Source: Vitreimonas flagellata | Lineage (GTDB): Bacteria; Pseudomonadota; Alphaproteobacteria; Caulobacterales; Aquidulcibacteraceae | Direction of reading: 5' to 3' | DNA: 64,000 bases | Assembly (NCBI RefSeq): GCF_004634425.1 | Contig: NZ_SBJL01000002.1 | Span: 372,001-436,000, forward strand | In this document: piece by piece, positions 18,864 to 27,486 of the stretch | Layout of the letters: each line of letters starts with the position of its first letter | How positions within the stretch are numbered: the first letter of the stretch is position 1 | The notes under the pieces: generated by a model | The model's input: only the letters and a program-made list of their open reading frames with translations | Told to the model about the DNA's origin: nothing | Databases searched by the model: none | Translations under genes and position numbers: made by a program

Positions 18864-19841
18864 ATGAGCAAGACAGTCTTCGTCACCGGCGGGGCCGGCT
18901 ATGTCGGCAGCCATTGCTGCAAAGCGTTCGCGAACGCCGGCTGGAAGGTTGTCGTCTTCGACAATCTGTCGCGCGGCTGGCGCGAGATGGTGCGCTGGGG
19001 CGATCTGATCGAGGGCGACATTCTCGACATCGAAACGCTGAAAGCGGCGATGGCGCGCGTGAAGCCGGACGCTGTCGCGCATTTCGCGGCCTTCGCTTAT
19101 GTGGGCGAGTCCGTCGAAGAGCCTGGCATGTATTATCGCAACAATTCGCTGGGCACGCTCAACATTCTCGACGCGATGCGCGCGAACGCGATTAAGAACA
19201 TCGTCTTCTCCAGCACCTGCGCCACCTATGGCGTGCCGGTGCGCACGCCGATCGACGAAGAGCATCCGCAAGCGCCGATCAATCCCTATGGCTGGTCGAA
19301 ATTCATCGTGGAAAAAATGCTCGCCGATTATTCGGTCGCGCACGGCCTTCGCTACGCGGCGATGCGCTATTTCAACGCCGCCGGCGCTGATCCCGACGGC
19401 ACGATCGGCGAGCGTCACGAACCGGAAACACACGTCATCCCGCTCGCCATTCGCGGCGCGCTCAAGAACGACTACACCTTCACGATCTTCGGCAATGATT
19501 TTGACACGCGCGACGGCACGGGCCTCCGCGACTACATCCACGTCGCCGATCTCGCCGACGCCCATTGCCGCGCGCTCGAATATTTGTTGAACGGCGGCGC
19601 GAGCGACGTGTTCAATCTGGGCACCGGCAACGGCACCACGGTGGAAGAAATCGCCGCCGCCGTCGAATATGTCTCCGGACGCCCACTGCCGCGCAAGATT
19701 GGCCCACGCCGCGCCGGCGACCCGCCCGCGCTCGTCGCCAGCGCCGAAAAAGCCGAACGCATTCTTGGCTGGAAGCCGCAGCACTCCGACATCAAGAACA
19801 TCATCGCGTCCGCATGGCGCTGGCACGCCCAGGAGAACTGA
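18864..19841 (+). CDS. galE: UDP-glucose 4-epimerase
   Basis: Interconverts UDP-glucose and UDP-galactose. The start ATG at 18864 has AAAGGAAG upstream and gives 325 residues beginning MSKTVFVTGGAGYVGSH. Motifs: GGAGYVG, FAAFAYVGESV, SSTCATYG, the YGWSK (Tyr-x3-Lys) catalytic pair, MRYFNAAGADPDG, and the RDGTGLRDYIHVADLA signature diagnostic of GalE. It ends 9 bases from the convergent lipoprotein gene. Confidence 0.94.
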   Translation: MSKTVFVTGGAGYVGSHCCKAFANAGWKVVVFDNLSRGWREMVRWGDLIEGDILDIETLKAAMARVKPDAVAHFAAFAYVGESVEEPGMYYRNNSLGTLNILDAMRANAIKNIVFSSTCATYGVPVRTPIDEEHPQAPINPYGWSKFIVEKMLADYSVAHGLRYAAMRYFNAAGADPDGTIGERHEPETHVIPLAIRGALKNDYTFTIFGNDFDTRDGTGLRDYIHVADLADAHCRALEYLLNGGASDVFNLGTGNGTTVEEIAAAVEYVSGRPLPRKIGPRRAGDPPALVASAEKAERILGWKPQHSDIKNIIASAWRWHAQEN

Positions 19842-19850
19842 AGGCCACAG

Positions 19851-20882
19851 CTATTGGCTCACGTGCTCCGAGATGACGAGCCGGGCGGGATGTGTGCCCG
19901 GCTCACCAAATATCCCCACCCAGATGTCGTATTGGCCTGCGCTCGGCGCCTCGAACATCAGCATGGGATTGGCGCCGCGCACGCCGCTATCGTCGTCGCA
20001 ATACCAGCGCCCATCGGGCCCATTGATCACCAAGGTGGTGTCGACGTCTGAATTCACCGAGAAGATGAGCGGCGCAGGTTGCTCACCGGGCGTAAACACC
20101 ATGCGATAGTCGGGATTCTCGGTGATAAAGCCGCGGCACGATTCAATGCGCCCCTGCATGTCGACATAGCCGCCCGCGTCGAGGTCGAGCACGTGTGGAT
20201 CGGCAAAGACGCCCGACCCCAATTGCACCTCGCCGTAATTCGGAGCCATGGCCCAACTTGCACGCTGCTCCAGCACGCGTACGCCTGCATAACAGGGCTC
20301 GGCGGAGCATGAATACATCGCCAGCTGCAGCAGATACTGGCCGTCGCTTGGCGGCGTGAATACGACGACCGGGTAATTGTCGACGAGCACGTCTTGGATT
20401 GGCTCTCCATCCTCGCCAACAATTGGCGCGCCGCTTTCGTCGAGCAGCATCAAGTCCACATCCTCGCATTCATTGTCGCACGCGCCAATGAAGCGATATT
20501 CCACGCCGCCCGTCAGATAGCGTTCGAACACGTGTGCGTCGCCGTTGCGCATCGCGATGATGCCGTCGAAATAATCGAGGTTGCGCACGAGCGTGCCGCC
20601 AAACGTGTCCTGGTAGAGATCGAGATATTCGAGGACGAGTCCGCGCAGGCGCGCATCGGTGTCTGAGAACACCGAGCACGCGCGATCGTAATCGAATGCG
20701 CCGCGCGTGCGCTCCTGGCGGCCCACGCCAATCAAGCTCGCCGGATAATTGTCGGCTTGGGCATGCTCGCCCCAGAGCTCGCAATGACTGGGTGCTGCGT
20801 CATCAGCAGCCTGTTCCACCGCGACCGGCGAACACGCCGCCGCGATCAGGACAGCAAAAAAAGCGAGGGTGCGCTTAAGCAT
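19851..20882 (-). CDS. Secreted lipoprotein of unknown function with repeated beta-type modules
   Basis: The start at 20882 gives 343 residues beginning MLKRTLAFFAVLIAAACSPVA, a lipoprotein signal with lipobox AAAC. The mature part is acidic and Cys-containing. Two stretches look like pre-peptidase C-terminal (PPC) type modules: VEYRFIGACDNECEDVDLMLLDE...VVFTPPSDGQYLLQLAMYSC, and PAPLIFSVNSDVDTTLVINGPDGRWYCDDDSGVRGANP...AGQYDIWVGIF. These modules are usually accessory domains of exported enzymes, yet no enzyme domain is visible. Its start overlaps the stop of the hydrolase gene by 8 bases, so they form a unit. Confidence 0.6.
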   Translation of the reverse strand: MLKRTLAFFAVLIAAACSPVAVEQAADDAAPSHCELWGEHAQADNYPASLIGVGRQERTRGAFDYDRACSVFSDTDARLRGLVLEYLDLYQDTFGGTLVRNLDYFDGIIAMRNGDAHVFERYLTGGVEYRFIGACDNECEDVDLMLLDESGAPIVGEDGEPIQDVLVDNYPVVVFTPPSDGQYLLQLAMYSCSAEPCYAGVRVLEQRASWAMAPNYGEVQLGSGVFADPHVLDLDAGGYVDMQGRIESCRGFITENPDYRMVFTPGEQPAPLIFSVNSDVDTTLVINGPDGRWYCDDDSGVRGANPMLMFEAPSAGQYDIWVGIFGEPGTHPARLVISEHVSQ

Positions 20883-22344
20883 GGGCGCTCTCCGCTTGCG
20901 CAACGCCTGCGATGTAATCGCCGATGCGATCGACGACCTCCGGCTGGTCGAAATAGGTGGTGTGGATGAGACTATCCCAAGTCATGGAATCCTTGGCGAG
21001 CTCATTAATCGCGTTCGTCTCGTCAGCGCTCACGCTAAAAATCGCGGCGCGATACCTGTCAAACAAGCGCTTGGACGCCTCGGCGGCGTTAACCGTCATA
21101 CGGTCCGCCACCTCTCCGCCGAGCACATCACTTTGCGTGCCGTATGAGTGAGAACAGGTGGAGACCTTGTCGATGCGGTGATCGCCGTCGCGGCCGAAGG
21201 CGATCGCGATCAGCGTGCCGCCAATGGTGTTGTTCAGCATGCCGCGCAACGACAATTCCAGCACCAGCGCCGCAAACAGGCGGTAGAAGAAATAGGCCAC
21301 CATGAAGACCAAAGGCGCACCAGCAATGCCGATCACCACGAGATAGGCGCCGATCGATTGGAAGGGCTGCACCAAGACGTTGATGCCTCGAAAGAAATCA
21401 AACGCCAGGAAACCAGCGCCAATCAGGATAAAGCCAATGACGGCGTTCACACCCCAATGGACGCCTGTGGTGCGCGAACTTCGAAACAAGGACCAGCGCG
21501 GAAACGGTTCGAGCGGCACGCTTTCGAGCCGCCGCAGGAAAGCGATCGCTTCGTCACTCGGGTGCCAGATCGAATAGATCAATGTGTCGGCGCTCGGGCG
21601 TCGTGAGGCGCGGCGAATGCGCGCCAGGCCATAGAACGCCACCGGCAGCATCAATAGCAACGCGAGGCCGCTGACCACCGGATAGGCATGCTGCGTCATC
21701 CAGGTCAGAACACCGACCAAGAGCCCCGTATCGGAAGCCCGTGCGATGTCTGCGCCCTGCTCGAACATGGCGCGCCGTTCGTCTGTGTGCGCCACTACAT
21801 CCTTGAAGGGCATATTGACGAGGTCGAGCGTGGCGTTGACGACCCCGTCGCTTGCGAAGGCCGTGATCGCGGGGATCATCAGGATGCTGAGTGCCGCAAT
21901 GGCGGCGAACAACCAAGCGCCGAAGCGTTCCGTGCCTGTCGCGTGCGTACGAAAAAAGGGCGTGCCCACGGTGGTGATGCTTGCGATTTTCGGGTCGCGT
22001 TGCGCGCGTGACCAATTCAGCATGCGCGCGGCGTCATTGGCGACATTGCCGCCATGAGAATGGCCAATGACATGCACGGGCCCGCCATTGCGGCGCGCCG
22101 CGCGCTGGATGGTTCTGACGAGGGCGCGGGCGCCGCGCTCACGCTCCATGGCGCTATTTGCGCCAGACCAGAGGTGAGGAATGATTTCGGCCTCGAGCCC
22201 GCGGCCAGCCAGGCGCTGCTTCAGCGACGCCATGAATTTCGACCGCGTTTGAAACCAATGGTCGCCGTCGATCGGTCCATCAGGCTCCGCGGCGGTGTCG
22301 CCCGTGCCATGAACCGAAACAATAGTTACACGATTGCCGCCCAT
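20875..22344 (-). CDS. Alpha/beta hydrolase with several membrane segments
   Basis: The ATG at 22344 is preceded by GGGGAG at a 6-base spacing, giving 489 residues. An earlier in-frame ATG (22350) is badly spaced, and longer starts add sequence of poor quality. The N-terminal hydrolase part has VSVHGTGDT (residues 9-17) and the lipase box G94-H-S96-H-G. Four or more hydrophobic stretches follow (for example FGAWLFAAIAALSILMIP, VVSGLALLLMLPVAFYG, VIGFILIGAGFLAFDFF), then a soluble C-terminal region with HSYGTQSDVLGGEVADRM. The substrate is unknown. It may be a membrane-associated esterase/lipase, possibly an effector-type phospholipase, but no secretion genes lie nearby. Confidence 0.65.
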   Translation of the reverse strand: MGGNRVTIVSVHGTGDTAAEPDGPIDGDHWFQTRSKFMASLKQRLAGRGLEAEIIPHLWSGANSAMERERGARALVRTIQRAARRNGGPVHVIGHSHGGNVANDAARMLNWSRAQRDPKIASITTVGTPFFRTHATGTERFGAWLFAAIAALSILMIPAITAFASDGVVNATLDLVNMPFKDVVAHTDERRAMFEQGADIARASDTGLLVGVLTWMTQHAYPVVSGLALLLMLPVAFYGLARIRRASRRPSADTLIYSIWHPSDEAIAFLRRLESVPLEPFPRWSLFRSSRTTGVHWGVNAVIGFILIGAGFLAFDFFRGINVLVQPFQSIGAYLVVIGIAGAPLVFMVAYFFYRLFAALVLELSLRGMLNNTIGGTLIAIAFGRDGDHRIDKVSTCSHSYGTQSDVLGGEVADRMTVNAAEASKRLFDRYRAAIFSVSADETNAINELAKDSMTWDSLIHTTYFDQPEVVDRIGDYIAGVAQAESAHA

Positions 22345-22511
22345 CCCCATGCTCCCCAACCCCAATAGGGAACCTGGAAAATCAACTTGTCCAGCAACAT
22401 GTGGATGGCGAGCGCCCACATTTTTCTGCGCCAAGGACTTTGAAGGCTTTGGCGTCGCGTACATGAGGGCGCTGCGCTCGGCGCGCGCGATATGCCAAAC
22501 GTTACGCAGAT

Positions 22512-23015
22512 TCAGGCGTGTGCGAGAGATTGCCAGAGATGGGCGCGCCCGCTTTGGATCAAGGCATAGGCGTGATCGTCCCAATCATAGGGCCCTTGAA
22601 TAAGCAGACCCATGTCGATTTGGGCCATGGCGGCTTCCAAGGATTGAGGCCTGGTCTGCGCAATACGGGCCGCGGCGCGATCGAGTTTTCGGTCAGCGCT
22701 TTTGATGTCGCGGTTGAGGACTTTAAGCGCCCTGGCGTCATCGAGATTGCTGCGGAGGATTCTGCTGGGCGAAAGCCCAAGCGCCTTTGCTTTCAAGAAG
22801 AGGCGCCCTTCTGCGTCTGAATAGGCGCAGACCATGGCGTCACGGGCGGTGTGGGTTTGTATCCAGGCGCGGATCTCTTCGAGCAAGTCGTCGACGGCCG
22901 AGGGAGCAATGCGAGCTGGACGAAGTTGAGGAGCCTCAGCTGGACGAGGATGGAGAGCGGCATCAACGGCCAAGGGTAAAGCGCCGATGAGAGTGCGGCG
23001 GGAGAGCTTGGGCAT
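22512..23015 (-). CDS. Tat-exported protein of unknown function
   Basis: The 167-residue product begins MPKLSRRTLIGALPLAVDAA, a Tat-like SRRTLIG motif with a short hydrophobic stretch. The mature part is helical, Arg- and Ala-rich, without recognised catalytic motifs; DDLLEEIRAWIQTHTARDAM and GRAHLWQSLAHA are its most protein-like parts. Between its start and the XRE gene lie 112 bases of AT-richer sequence. I do not recognise it. Confidence 0.5.
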   Translation of the reverse strand: MPKLSRRTLIGALPLAVDAALHPRPAEAPQLRPARIAPSAVDDLLEEIRAWIQTHTARDAMVCAYSDAEGRLFLKAKALGLSPSRILRSNLDDARALKVLNRDIKSADRKLDRAAARIAQTRPQSLEAAMAQIDMGLLIQGPYDWDDHAYALIQSGRAHLWQSLAHA

Positions 23016-23127
23016 GGGCGTGATCCAGCGGACTATCAGCGAACATTAAGAGGTTTCCTCCTAATACTTGGAGGATTTCGCTGAGTTAGTCAACGAAATT
23101 CGCCGACTTTTCGGAGTTTTTCACGCA

Positions 23128-23370
23128 ATGGCGTCGCCTGAGCAGATTCGAATGGCCCGCGCTGCCCTCGGCGTCAGCGTTCGCGAACTCTCAGAAATGA
23201 GCAATGTCGCAGCATCTACAATTCTGCGCTTCGAGACCAACAAAGGTGGGATGCAGTCAGGAACCCTGGCGCGTGTACAAAAAGCGCTGGAAGCGGCGGG
23301 TGTTGTCTTCGTTGAAGCTGACGATGCTTTGGGTGCAGGGGTACGTTTGAAACTCAAGCGCAAACGTTAG
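23128..23370 (+). CDS. Small XRE-family helix-turn-helix regulator
   Basis: An 80-residue protein from ATG 23128 (TCGGAG upstream). The HTH is in MASPEQIRMARAALGVSVRE followed by LSEMSNVAASTILRFE. The C-terminal GVVFVEADDALGAGVRLKLK is the usual ending of this short XRE group, which often has MTPEQIRAARALLGWSQ at the start. An in-frame TTG at 23068 would add 20 residues but would place the HTH oddly far from the N-terminus. Such proteins are common in accessory regions and often self-regulate. No toxin partner is visible. Confidence 0.75.
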   Translation: MASPEQIRMARAALGVSVRELSEMSNVAASTILRFETNKGGMQSGTLARVQKALEAAGVVFVEADDALGAGVRLKLKRKR

Positions 23371-23382
23371 GATTTGGTCTGA

Positions 23383-23414
23383 GCGTCGCCGCCCTTTAGC
23401 GGGCGGCCAGACGC
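23383..23414 (+). terminator. Strong GC hairpin after the XRE gene
   Basis: Stem GCGTC-GCCGCCC (23383-23394), loop TTTAGC, then GGGCGGC (23401-23407), CA bulge, GACGC (23410-23414), giving about 12 pairs. No T-run follows. Probably a transcription end or an attenuating structure on the plus strand. Confidence 0.4.
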
Positions 23415-23433
23415 TCGTGCTGGCGCATCGAGC

Positions 23434-23451
23434 CCTTGCGAATACGCAAGG
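23434..23451 (-). terminator. Short hairpin downstream of the 23505-23855 gene
   Basis: Perfect CCTTGCG (23434-23440) / CGCAAGG (23445-23451) with a 4-base loop AATA. It lies about 55 bases beyond the stop of the minus-strand gene. No T-run, so a weak candidate. Confidence 0.3.
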
Positions 23452-23504
23452 TCTCGCCCCTTCGAGCCTTGCTCCCTGACGCAAGTCTGGCGCGCGTTCG
23501 CGGC

Positions 23505-23855
23505 TCAGCCGTAGGGCGCCTCGTCGTCGGGACCGAGCTCTTCTTCATCATCATCGTCTTCGCGATAGGGACCGAAAGCCGACACGCGGATCATAGCGAG
23601 CGCGCCCTCGCCGATTACACGTCGTTCGGGCAGAGGCAGACGCTGCAGGCGAATGGCGAGCGCGATCGCCAATGCATACATGGCGTGCGAATTCTGTTCC
23701 TGATCCGAGCCCGAAAAAATACTGAGCACTGCTTCAATAGGCGAGATCAATCGCAGCACGCGCTCTCCGGCCGCCTCCGCAGGAACAGGCAGATCGTCGT
23801 CGCGGAATTCAAGCTCCATGCGCCGAACGATGCGCGCCAGAAACCAAAGAGGCAA
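23505..23855 (-). CDS. Acidic-tailed protein of unknown function
   Basis: A TTG at 23855 preceded by AAAGGA would give 116 residues. The internal ATG at 23819 (MELEFRDDDLPVPAE) gives 104 residues and cannot be ruled out. The middle is helical (ERVLRLISPIEAVLSIFSG and MYALAIALAIRLQRLPLPER), and the end is a run of acidic residues (REDDDDEEELGPDDEAPYG). It could be a small DNA-mimic-like or protein-binding factor, but nothing supports that beyond the charge. No family recognised. Confidence 0.45.
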   Translation of the reverse strand: MPLWFLARIVRRMELEFRDDDLPVPAEAAGERVLRLISPIEAVLSIFSGSDQEQNSHAMYALAIALAIRLQRLPLPERRVIGEGALAMIRVSAFGPYREDDDDEEELGPDDEAPYG

Positions 23856-24017
23856 TTTTTCCTTTGTTTCCTGGCTATTCCATTGCTTTCCGGATTCTGA
23901 CGATTGCTGAGAATGCAGCTAAGACGCCCATGATTGGATCATGCGCACGCCTAGCGATCGTGCGTCATCAACAGAGCTTTAAGTATCTGAGCGTCCCCTT
24001 CGGCCGAGGAGCTCAAA

Positions 24018-24509
24018 ATGCCGCCGCACCGATGGTCGGTCCTGCTTGCCATGGCCAACAAGTTCGACGCAGAGACCATCCAGGGCGTCTTGCGCAGCGC
24101 TGGCGTGACGCGCGCGCTTGCCGTTAGAGACGGCGATGAGGCCTATAAGCGCGCCGATACAACCGGACTTAATGTCATCATTCTATCTGAGGATTGCGCG
24201 CCCACGCCTGCGCTCGACTGGGTCAAGATGTTGCGCCGTGACACGCGCCATCAGGCGCGCGAAGCGGCGATCTTCGTCACATCACGAACACTCACGCTAT
24301 CTAAGGTCGAGGCCTGTCGCCGTGCCGGCGCCAACGCCATGATCGGTCTGCCGATCACCAGCAATTCGCTTATCAACACAATCACCAAAGTGCTGGCGCG
24401 CCCGCGTCCGTTTATCGAAACCGAAATCTATACCGGCCCCTGCCGGCGCGCAGGTATTGTGACGGCCGGCGCAGGGGCTCGCCGGCGCAAAAGCGACGCA
24501 GCTTCTTGA
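24018..24509 (+). CDS. Receiver-like protein lacking the phosphoacceptor aspartate
   Basis: The 163-residue protein from ATG 24018 (AGGAG at a good distance) has the CheY-like beta/alpha pattern at about residues 5-130. At the phosphorylation position (LNVIILSED, residues 51-59) Ser57 stands where Asp is expected, and the conserved Lys before the last helix is replaced (AMIGLPIT). The Thr/Ser in IFVTSR is kept. The tail RPFIETEIYTGPCRRAG resembles the GPDRR tail seen on some alphaproteobacterial receiver proteins. It probably acts without phosphorylation, through protein contacts. No kinase gene is nearby. Confidence 0.65.
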   Translation: MPPHRWSVLLAMANKFDAETIQGVLRSAGVTRALAVRDGDEAYKRADTTGLNVIILSEDCAPTPALDWVKMLRRDTRHQAREAAIFVTSRTLTLSKVEACRRAGANAMIGLPITSNSLINTITKVLARPRPFIETEIYTGPCRRAGIVTAGAGARRRKSDAAS

Positions 24510-24524
24510 GGACGCCGCGCTGCC

Positions 24525-25634
24525 CTACCCAGCCAAGCGGGTGAGACGTCCGAGCTTTTGATCCAGCAACGCAAAGAGATGATGCACCAGCGCTAAATCG
24601 TCGAATTGGTGCGCCAGACGCTCGACCTCGTCCAATTCAGCATCGCTCAAACAGGCAGTCGCCGCGCTTGGCGCTGCATGGAAGAGGCCCGTCGTAGACG
24701 TCGGCGACACGTATTCATAATCATCGAACAGCCGCTCACGGATTTTTTCGCCCGCGCGCGTTCCCGTCACTTTGAGTTCAATGTCGCGGCCGGAGCGTCG
24801 AATAAGTTCCTGCGCCATGGCGAGAATGGAGCGCGGCGCGCCCATGTCCACGAAATAGGCGCCACCAGCCGCCACAGTCTCAGCGTGCTCTGCTGCGCTC
24901 ACGCCGAGTACAAGATCGACGGCCTCGTCGTGCGACATGAAAAACCGCTCCATGTCGGGATGGGTAATCTCAACGGGACCACCCGCTTCAATCTGCGCTT
25001 CGAACCGCGGCAGGACCGAGCCGCTGGAGCCCAGGACATTGCCAAAACGCACAGAGCGCATGCGCATCTTTGAGCCGGCAAGCTGGCGACCGCCCAGATA
25101 AAGTTCGCCCAAGCGCTTGCACGCCCCCATGACGCAAACAGGTTCTGCCGCTTTGTCGGAAGACACGAAGGTAAAAGCGCTGACGCCCGCTTGCTCGGCC
25201 GCAGCCACCACATTGCGGACGCCCAAGAGATTTGTGCGCACGCACTCGCCGGGATGACGCTCGCCCATATGCACGTGTTTCAAGGCCGCCGCATGAATCA
25301 CGATGTCGGGACGTTCGCGCTCCATGATGCTGGTAAGGCGCGCGCGGTCGCGAATATTGGCAAGCGCCTCTACGACTCGGATTTGCCGTGCACGCCCGGC
25401 AGTCGCCTCGGCGACTTCGAGTAGCCCATGGTCGTGGTGGTCGAGCACAATCAGTGCTTCGCACTGGGAGTAAGAGAGACTTTCGGCCAGAGCCCGCCCT
25501 ATCGATCCGGCAGCGCCCGTGACGAGCACCTTCTTACCCGCCCACTGCACATTGCGCGCGCATGCGCCTCGCAACTCACTCAACCCCGCCCCCTTCGACT
25601 TTCCCGCAGGGATTGTATTGGAGGCCACATCCAA
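24525..25634 (-). CDS. Short CapD-type nucleotide-sugar 4,6-dehydratase
   Basis: A 369-residue soluble SDR resembling UDP-GlcNAc 4,6-dehydratases (FlmA/PseB/short WbpM). The nucleotide-binding motif GAAGSIG is at 40-46, HAAALKHVHMGE at about 115-125, VSSD160K161, and the CapD-type active site VMGACK173R in place of Tyr-x3-Lys. No membrane domain is present, unlike full-length WbpM. With the WbpV-like reductase (41028-41921) it could make UDP-QuiNAc. No ATG is available near the start: TTG 25634 and GTG 25628 are both possible. It is the last gene of the long minus-strand polysaccharide operon. Confidence 0.82.
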   Translation of the reverse strand: MDVASNTIPAGKSKGAGLSELRGACARNVQWAGKKVLVTGAAGSIGRALAESLSYSQCEALIVLDHHDHGLLEVAEATAGRARQIRVVEALANIRDRARLTSIMERERPDIVIHAAALKHVHMGERHPGECVRTNLLGVRNVVAAAEQAGVSAFTFVSSDKAAEPVCVMGACKRLGELYLGGRQLAGSKMRMRSVRFGNVLGSSGSVLPRFEAQIEAGGPVEITHPDMERFFMSHDEAVDLVLGVSAAEHAETVAAGGAYFVDMGAPRSILAMAQELIRRSGRDIELKVTGTRAGEKIRERLFDDYEYVSPTSTTGLFHAAPSAATACLSDAELDEVERLAHQFDDLALVHHLFALLDQKLGRLTRLAG

Positions 25635-25756
25635 AAGCGAGTCTTAGCAACATACGCACGGGAAATGTCGCATCTTGCACAAGCGGAGTGCGTCACGACC
25701 TTCTAACGTGCAACGCCAGAAATTATGTCACAAACCTAGCCGAAAAAGCGGAGCAG

Positions 25757-26260
25757 CTACTGAGGCACGCTCCAAACTACGTCGCCACCCTCAGAAATGT
25801 ATTGGGCGACGCCGGCATCCTCGACCCTCAGAGTGAAATTTCCGACGGGAGCCGACGAGCCGGAAGCCCAAACCGGCCGACCCTCATGGTCATAAATTAC
25901 GAGATTGCCATCCGCTTGCACACCCAAATGGCGAGTGCGGGGCGCGCCGCCAGAAGAATGCGAACTCCAGAGGATTGTGTCACCATCGGACCCTGGCTGA
26001 ATCAGTTCCAGATCGCCCGAAGAGCGCATGGTGAGCACAAATTGTGCATTTGGCGACACGATGCAATCGCCCGGAGTGAGCACGCCATTCGCGCCAGAGA
26101 CTGCAAGATGTGGCGCGCATTCAGCATAGGGCGCGACCGTCTCCGGAGATTCTTCAGGCGCGACCGGCTGTTGGTTACAGGAAGCAGCAAGGACTCCAGC
26201 CCCCAGCAACGCCAGCGTTAGCGGCCACTTTGACTTTCTTGAACTTTGTACCCGTTGCAT
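25757..26260 (-). CDS. Lipoprotein with a bulb-type (mannose-binding) lectin domain
   Basis: A 167-residue protein with an N-terminal basic region, a hydrophobic stretch and the lipobox L24-A-A-S-C28. The mature part (about 55-167) has the layout of a B-lectin domain: LTPGDCIVSPNAQFVLTM, a degenerate first site SSGDLELIQ, an intact sugar site Q115-A-D117-G-N119-L-V121-I-Y123, and a degenerate third site before VVWSVP. In plant lectins and lectin-like bacteriocins QxDxNxVxY binds D-mannose or D-rhamnose. Its start lies 43 bases inside the end of the upstream glycosyltransferase gene, so it belongs to the operon. It probably sits in the outer membrane. Ligand unproven. Confidence 0.8.
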   Translation of the reverse strand: MQRVQSSRKSKWPLTLALLGAGVLAASCNQQPVAPEESPETVAPYAECAPHLAVSGANGVLTPGDCIVSPNAQFVLTMRSSGDLELIQPGSDGDTILWSSHSSGGAPRTRHLGVQADGNLVIYDHEGRPVWASGSSAPVGNFTLRVEDAGVAQYISEGGDVVWSVPQ

Positions 26261-27486
26261 CGCTCAACCCCAGTTCCAGAGATCGCCCGCACGAACCGTT
26301 CAGGCGCAAACGCGCGCGCCGCATATTCAGCCGCGCGTTGTCCTATTTCCTCTCGGTATACTTTGTCACTACGCAACTTTTGTAACAATCGCGCAGCCTC
26401 TTGCTCATCGGGCTCAGCCCACACCTCGTCTCGATAGGTTGATTGAGGATCATTGACCTCAACCAACCGATAACCCACCGGGCATCCGTGAGCACTAGAG
26501 ACAAAATCTTTCGTGCCCGACCAATCGGTCACTATGACGGGCTTTCCTCTCAACATGGCCTCCGCAGGAACAAGGCCAAATCCCTCAGCACGGTGCAGTG
26601 ACAGCACCACATCGGACTGAGCATAAAGGTCATCAATCCCTTCGTCCGTAAGTGATGACTCCTGCAGTACAATATTCGTCGCACCGCCGATCGCGGCTTG
26701 CATTTGCCTGACCGCTTCCGGCCAATGCGAGGAATTACTGAACTGCACCAGAAGGGTAGCCGACGGATCGTCGCCAAAAGCCGTTTTGAATGCACGGATC
26801 GCAGCACAAGGATTCTTCCGTGCAAAGCCCGAAGCTACGTTGAATATTACCAACGCACGAAAAAAGCCATCCGCCACCCGATCGGCCTTTGAGCTGAACT
26901 TTATCGGCATCGGCACGACAGACACATCGCACGGGGCGCCAATTGCTTTGACGGCCTGTAAAACGAACTGAGAATTGACCCAAATCTCGTGGATGAACGG
27001 CAAGGCGACGCGCCATTCTTTGGGCAGGCGAGACAACTCCCAAAACCAGTGGGCTATTACGCGCTTCTCGCGCACCCACCGGCGGCCCAGCACGGCAATC
27101 GCAAGAGGCAAAAGGTCGCCACTAACGTGCATAAGCGCTGTGCCGCGCCCCTCAATCTTTCGCCCGTCGCGAAACTTGAACTGTGGAAAGTCCTCCTCGC
27201 ACATAAGGGCGCGCGAAATGTCTATTCCGTACACATCGAGACCCGCGTCACGCAGCGCATCGTGGCAGCTCCGCGCTACAGCTCCCAACCCACTAGCATT
27301 CCGCAACCGACCCACCACGATGATCGGCGACACCCTGCTCGCGCCGCGATCCGGCTTGGTGGCGAGCAACGTCGCTCCGCGCAGCAAAGCCCACCGCCGA
27401 AGTCTCTTGGGCAACCTGCGCCAAACTTGTTGATGTATAAATTGGGCAATTGGACGGGAGCTCGTGAACAAATCAAACGATCTCAA
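26218..27486 (-). CDS. Glycosyltransferase family 4
   Basis: A 422-residue GT-B transferase. The N-terminal half has VGRLRNASGLGAVARSCHDA. The C-terminal half shows the GT4 donor site: FNVASGFARKNPCAAIRAF, then LTDEGIDDLYAQSDVVLSLH and the E-x7-E motif in AEGFGLVPAEAML, followed by GKPVIVTDWSG. It would add a hexose to the growing chain; sugar and linkage are unknown. The start is a TTG at 27486 that overlaps the upstream methyltransferase gene by 14 bases. No nearby ATG exists, so the N-terminus is uncertain. Confidence 0.87.
   Translation of the reverse strand: MRSFDLFTSSRPIAQFIHQQVWRRLPKRLRRWALLRGATLLATKPDRGASRVSPIIVVGRLRNASGLGAVARSCHDALRDAGLDVYGIDISRALMCEEDFPQFKFRDGRKIEGRGTALMHVSGDLLPLAIAVLGRRWVREKRVIAHWFWELSRLPKEWRVALPFIHEIWVNSQFVLQAVKAIGAPCDVSVVPMPIKFSSKADRVADGFFRALVIFNVASGFARKNPCAAIRAFKTAFGDDPSATLLVQFSNSSHWPEAVRQMQAAIGGATNIVLQESSLTDEGIDDLYAQSDVVLSLHRAEGFGLVPAEAMLRGKPVIVTDWSGTKDFVSSAHGCPVGYRLVEVNDPQSTYRDEVWAEPDEQEAARLLQKLRSDKVYREEIGQRAAEYAARAFAPERFVRAISGTGVERCNGYKVQESQSGR

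Noticed and set aside
18189-19826. Open frame of 545 codons on the minus strand
   Set aside because: Antisense to the aminotransferase end, apt and galE, all of which are certain. No motif or ribosome binding site supports it.
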